The position numbers and the translations under genes are program-made. Of a DNA stretch of 64,000 nt, positions 61,644 through 64,000 are shown piece after piece. The stretch covers positions 558,001 through 622,000 of the forward strand of contig NZ_AP022599.1 in assembly GCF_010725725.1 (NCBI RefSeq), in the 5' to 3' direction. Each line of letters opens with the position of its first letter. Position 1 is the first letter of the stretch. The DNA is from Mycolicibacterium pulveris. Its GTDB lineage: Bacteria; Actinomycetota; Actinomycetes; Mycobacteriales; Mycobacteriaceae. The notes beneath the pieces are model-generated. The model saw only the letters and a list, made by a program, of their open reading frames with translations. It was not told the origin of the DNA and searched no databases.

Positions 61644-62075
61644 TCAGCCCATCGTGAAGAGTTCGAGCTGGATGTTGTCCGGGTCGCGAAACACCACCGT
61701 CGAGAACGGGAACGGCGTGTCTTCGGTTCTGATGCCGGAGTGCTCGATGCCGAGTTCGTCCAGCCACGCCGTCCACGCCTGCAGGTCTTCGCGGCTGGCC
61801 ACGTTCAGCCCGACATGGTCCAGGCCGGTGCGGGCCTCGTCGAACCGCTCTCCGGTGTTGCCGGTGTTGGTGTGCAGTCCGATCACCAGACCGGACCGCT
61901 GGTCGACGAGCAGCTCGGCGTAGCCGGTGTCCTCCCGACCGTAATGGGGGAACTTCACCGGTAGCCGGTCGGCGCCGAGCAGCCGCTGATACCAGGCCAG
62001 GCTGGCCTCCAGATCGGTGACGGTGATCGAGATGTGGTGTATGCCGGTGATGGCGGGTGCGGCGCTTTCGGTCAT
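61644..62075 (-). CDS. VOC / glyoxalase-like protein
   Basis: 143 residues. Two beta-alpha-beta-beta-beta modules: GIHHISITVTDLEASLAWYQ and GLDHVGLNVASREDLQAWTA; metal ligand candidates are His in GIHHI, His in LDHVG and Glu in IQLELFTM. AAAGGAG precedes the ATG. Likely a lyase, isomerase or dioxygenase for a small substrate. Confidence 0.87.
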   Translation of the reverse strand: MTESAAPAITGIHHISITVTDLEASLAWYQRLLGADRLPVKFPHYGREDTGYAELLVDQRSGLVIGLHTNTGNTGERFDEARTGLDHVGLNVASREDLQAWTAWLDELGIEHSGIRTEDTPFPFSTVVFRDPDNIQLELFTMG

Positions 62076-62144
62076 GCTCGGCTCCTTTGATCTGTCAGAC
62101 GGATCCTCTCACCACCGCCGCCACAAAGGACATCCGGTGCGTGC

Positions 62145-63317
62145 TCACGTCGCGCCCGCCTCCAGCGTCAGCACGCTGATATCCGGAGGTGCCCCGACCC
62201 GCACCGGCGGGCCCCAGAACCCGGCTCCCCTGGTCACGTACAGCTGGGTGCCGGCCACCGTCGACAGCGCGGCCAGAGACGGTTGCGCGGCACGGACGAC
62301 ATGGTGGAACGGCCACATCTGGCCGCCGTGGGTGTGCCCGGACAGCTGAAGATCCACTCCGCAGGCGGCCGCCTCGGCCACCAGAACCGGTTGGTGGGCA
62401 AGCAGAACCGTCGGACCGGTCCCGTCGAGCCCGGCCAAGGCTCGGTCCAGGTCCGGCGGATCGGAACGCTGATCCCCCGCGACGTCGTTGATGCCGGCCA
62501 GGTCGAACGCCGCACCGGCCCGTCGGATCACGGTGTTCTCGTTGCGCAGCACCTGCACGTCCAGCCGCTCGAGTTCGCGAAGCCACGCGTCGGGATCGGC
62601 GACGTAGTACTCGTGGTTGCCTGCCACGAAGAACGCGCCTTCGCGGGAGGTCAAGTCGCGCAAGGGTTCTGCAGCCGGGCCCAGCTCCTCGACCGTGCCG
62701 TCCACCAGGTCGCCGACGATCGCCACCAGGTCGGGCTCGGCCTCGTTGATCATCTGGACGATCCGCTCGGTGTGTGGGCGTCCCGCCAGCGGGCCGAGGT
62801 GGATGTCGGAGACGACGGCGATCCGGAATCCGTTGAAGGCCGGATCCAGGCGGCGCAGCCGCACCGGCAGCCGCAACAGATCCGGCGGTCCGAGCGCGTT
62901 GAGCGCACCGACCCCGACCAGGCTGACCGACGCCGCCCCGGCGGCGGCCGCACCGGCCCTGGCCAAGAACATCCGACGGTTGAGCGCCGACGTTGCCTGC
63001 GGCACCCCGTCGTCCTGCCGGTCGCGTTTGACCCAGCCGCGCAGCAGCAGCCGCACGGGTTCGGTCACCAGCAGGGTCAGGAACAGGTACGTCGCCAGCC
63101 CGAACCATAGGTACCCGGGCCATGCGATCCAGCCGGAGTCGGCGACGCCGATGACGCGCGGCAGCACCAGGGCCGCCAGCAACATGCCGGCCAGTGCGAC
63201 GAGGGCCGCCGTGAGCATCCACCTGGTGCGCCCTGGGCCGGTCGTGTCCTTGACCAGGCGCTTCCACAGGTAGAGGTGCATCAAGCCGAGGATCGTGGCG
63301 AGGACGACGATGAACAT
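62145..63317 (-). CDS. Membrane-anchored calcineurin-like metallophosphoesterase
   Basis: 390 residues. Four N-terminal membrane helices (residues about 1-95), then a twin-arginine-like stretch NRRMFLARAGAAAAGAASVS and a metallophosphoesterase domain: VVSDIHLGPL, AIVGDLVDG, FFVAGNHEYY, VLLAHQPVL and LQLSGHTHGGQMW. All metal ligands are present. The layout resembles YkuE-type phosphohydrolases. Starts immediately after the stop of the following SDR gene on the same strand. Confidence 0.92.
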   Translation of the reverse strand: MFIVVLATILGLMHLYLWKRLVKDTTGPGRTRWMLTAALVALAGMLLAALVLPRVIGVADSGWIAWPGYLWFGLATYLFLTLLVTEPVRLLLRGWVKRDRQDDGVPQATSALNRRMFLARAGAAAAGAASVSLVGVGALNALGPPDLLRLPVRLRRLDPAFNGFRIAVVSDIHLGPLAGRPHTERIVQMINEAEPDLVAIVGDLVDGTVEELGPAAEPLRDLTSREGAFFVAGNHEYYVADPDAWLRELERLDVQVLRNENTVIRRAGAAFDLAGINDVAGDQRSDPPDLDRALAGLDGTGPTVLLAHQPVLVAEAAACGVDLQLSGHTHGGQMWPFHHVVRAAQPSLAALSTVAGTQLYVTRGAGFWGPPVRVGAPPDISVLTLEAGAT

Positions 63318-64000
63318 TCACGTTCCCGTCAGTGGCCCGACGGCCGATTGTCGTCGGCTTCCGCGCCAGAACTTCAGGCCGTACCGCGCCAACCGGCGCG
63401 TCGGCACCCGGGTCGGCCAGTCGTCGGAGCGGAAGTAGGCGTCGGAGCCGCCGTCCACGAAAACAATGCTGCCACAGAGGAAGTCCGCGGCGTCCGACAG
63501 CATGAACACCATCCACTTCGCGAGCTGATCGGGGCTGCCGAAGCCGCCGACCGGAACCGGAAACGCCCGAACCGTCTTGGCTTCTCGAGGGGTTGCGAGC
63601 TGCTTCTCGAGCAAGGGCGTCAAGATCGCGCCGGGAGCAAGCGCGTTCAATCGGATACCCGCGCCGGCCCACTCGGGCCGGACGGCCTGGCGGCGCACCC
63701 AGCGCGCCACCGCGATCTTCGAAGCTCCGTACGCCAATGACGGTGCGGCGGAACGAAACATCCGCAGTGCGCGAGCAGCACGGTCGATGTCTGCGCGCAG
63801 CAACGCACGAACGGCACGGTTCGGGACCAAAGGCATGGTGGTGGTCGAATTGCTTGCCACCACGACGACTTTCGCTTGACCGGCCGATGCGAGTGCCGGC
63901 CGCCAGGCGTCGAGCAGTTCGGTCACGCCGAGGTAGTTGACCGACAGGATCAGCGCAACATTCTGCGCTCCCGGCAGCGGGCCGACGCCGGCGGCGAGCA
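63318..64000 (-). CDS. Short-chain dehydrogenase/reductase, N-terminus outside window
   Basis: About 227 residues visible; the frame is still open at the window edge. SDR active site: VVVASNSTTTMPL and LAYGASKIAVARW (Tyr-x3-Lys); NALAPGAILTPLL and GSIVFVDGGSDAY near the end. The N-terminal cofactor site is beyond 64000. Directly abuts the metallophosphoesterase gene downstream. Confidence 0.9.
   Translation of the reverse strand, partial: LAAGVGPLPGAQNVALILSVNYLGVTELLDAWRPALASAGQAKVVVVASNSTTTMPLVPNRAVRALLRADIDRAARALRMFRSAAPSLAYGASKIAVARWVRRQAVRPEWAGAGIRLNALAPGAILTPLLEKQLATPREAKTVRAFPVPVGGFGSPDQLAKWMVFMLSDAADFLCGSIVFVDGGSDAYFRSDDWPTRVPTRRLARYGLKFWRGSRRQSAVGPLTGT

Noticed and set aside
62095..63672. 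Minus-strand frame overlapping the metallophosphoesterase
   Set aside because: Shifted frame of a gene with all metal motifs; composition is Arg/Gly-rich without domain.

Overview
The window is high-GC actinobacterial DNA. It reads as a rapidly growing mycobacterium (Mycolicibacterium-like). The evidence is direct protein-level resemblance to Mycobacterium tuberculosis families (HtdZ/Rv0130, PurU, Rv1354c-Rv1356c, Rv3068c-Rv3071, Rv3073c, MbtK/L/M/N, CtaD, CelA1, R2lox/Rv0233), IdeR-type iron boxes, a mycobacterial SOS box, a mycofactocin-type SDR and a 13E12-family HNH gene. Many genes overlap by 4 bp (ATGA/GTGA).

Layout. 0-4.4 kb: the 3' end of an acyl-CoA dehydrogenase, a mycofactocin-type SDR, htdZ, and a purU gene cut in two by an IS110-family element whose 5' non-coding end looks like a complete bridge RNA. 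4.4-13 kb: a structured non-coding leader, then an operon matching Rv1356c-Rv1355c(moeY)-Rv1354c(GAF-GGDEF-EAL), a convergent flavoprotein, two tandem ScbR-like TetR regulators and a small PAS protein. 13-19.3 kb: a coupled pair of FadE-type dehydrogenases, a TetR, a Rieske oxygenase with a dihydrodipicolinate-reductase-like partner, and a nitronate monooxygenase-like flavoprotein; this is lipid or steroid-like catabolism. 19.4-28.7 kb: a surface protein, an NDH-2-like oxidoreductase, a YdeI-like protein, RNase HI, a GH6 cellulase, an OafA/SGNH acyltransferase, an 830-bp non-coding stretch, and a DUF222/HNH gene under an SOS box. 28.8-33.8 kb: tRNA-Ala(GGC), an MFS exporter, pgm, and the fluoride exporter pair crcB1-crcB2 with a DUF190 protein. 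33.8-37.5 kb: the mycobactin tailoring cluster mbtL-mbtM-mbtN with convergent mbtK, each side carrying an IdeR-like box. 37.5-43.2 kb: DUF488, a small conserved protein, TetR plus SRPBCC, an acidic secreted protein, a VTT membrane protein and R2lox behind a consensus CRP site. 43.2-47.5 kb: a four-gene Rieske / small protein / TauD / CMD operon with a divergent LysR gene and a duplicated operator-like motif. 47.5-55.3 kb: an epimerase, ctaD, a GreA-like factor, a DadA-like oxidase with a PucR regulator, and a cysteine-rich HTH regulator divergent from a DoxX-like protein. 55.3-64 kb: N-acyl-D-amino-acid deacylase divergent from Rieske-TetR-SDR around a palindrome, a DUF35/thiolase pair, a VOC protein, a metallophosphoesterase and the 3' part of an SDR running off the end.

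Most genes fit a saprophytic mycobacterium that degrades lipids, aromatic compounds and sterol-like compounds. The most unusual items are the IS110 bridge RNA, whose predicted guide segments match both the disrupted purU target and the element's own ends, and the c-di-GMP / E1-nitroreductase / ScbR-like neighbourhood at 4.8-12.9 kb, which could be a signalling module. All functional statements rest on reading sequence and family knowledge; no database search was run.
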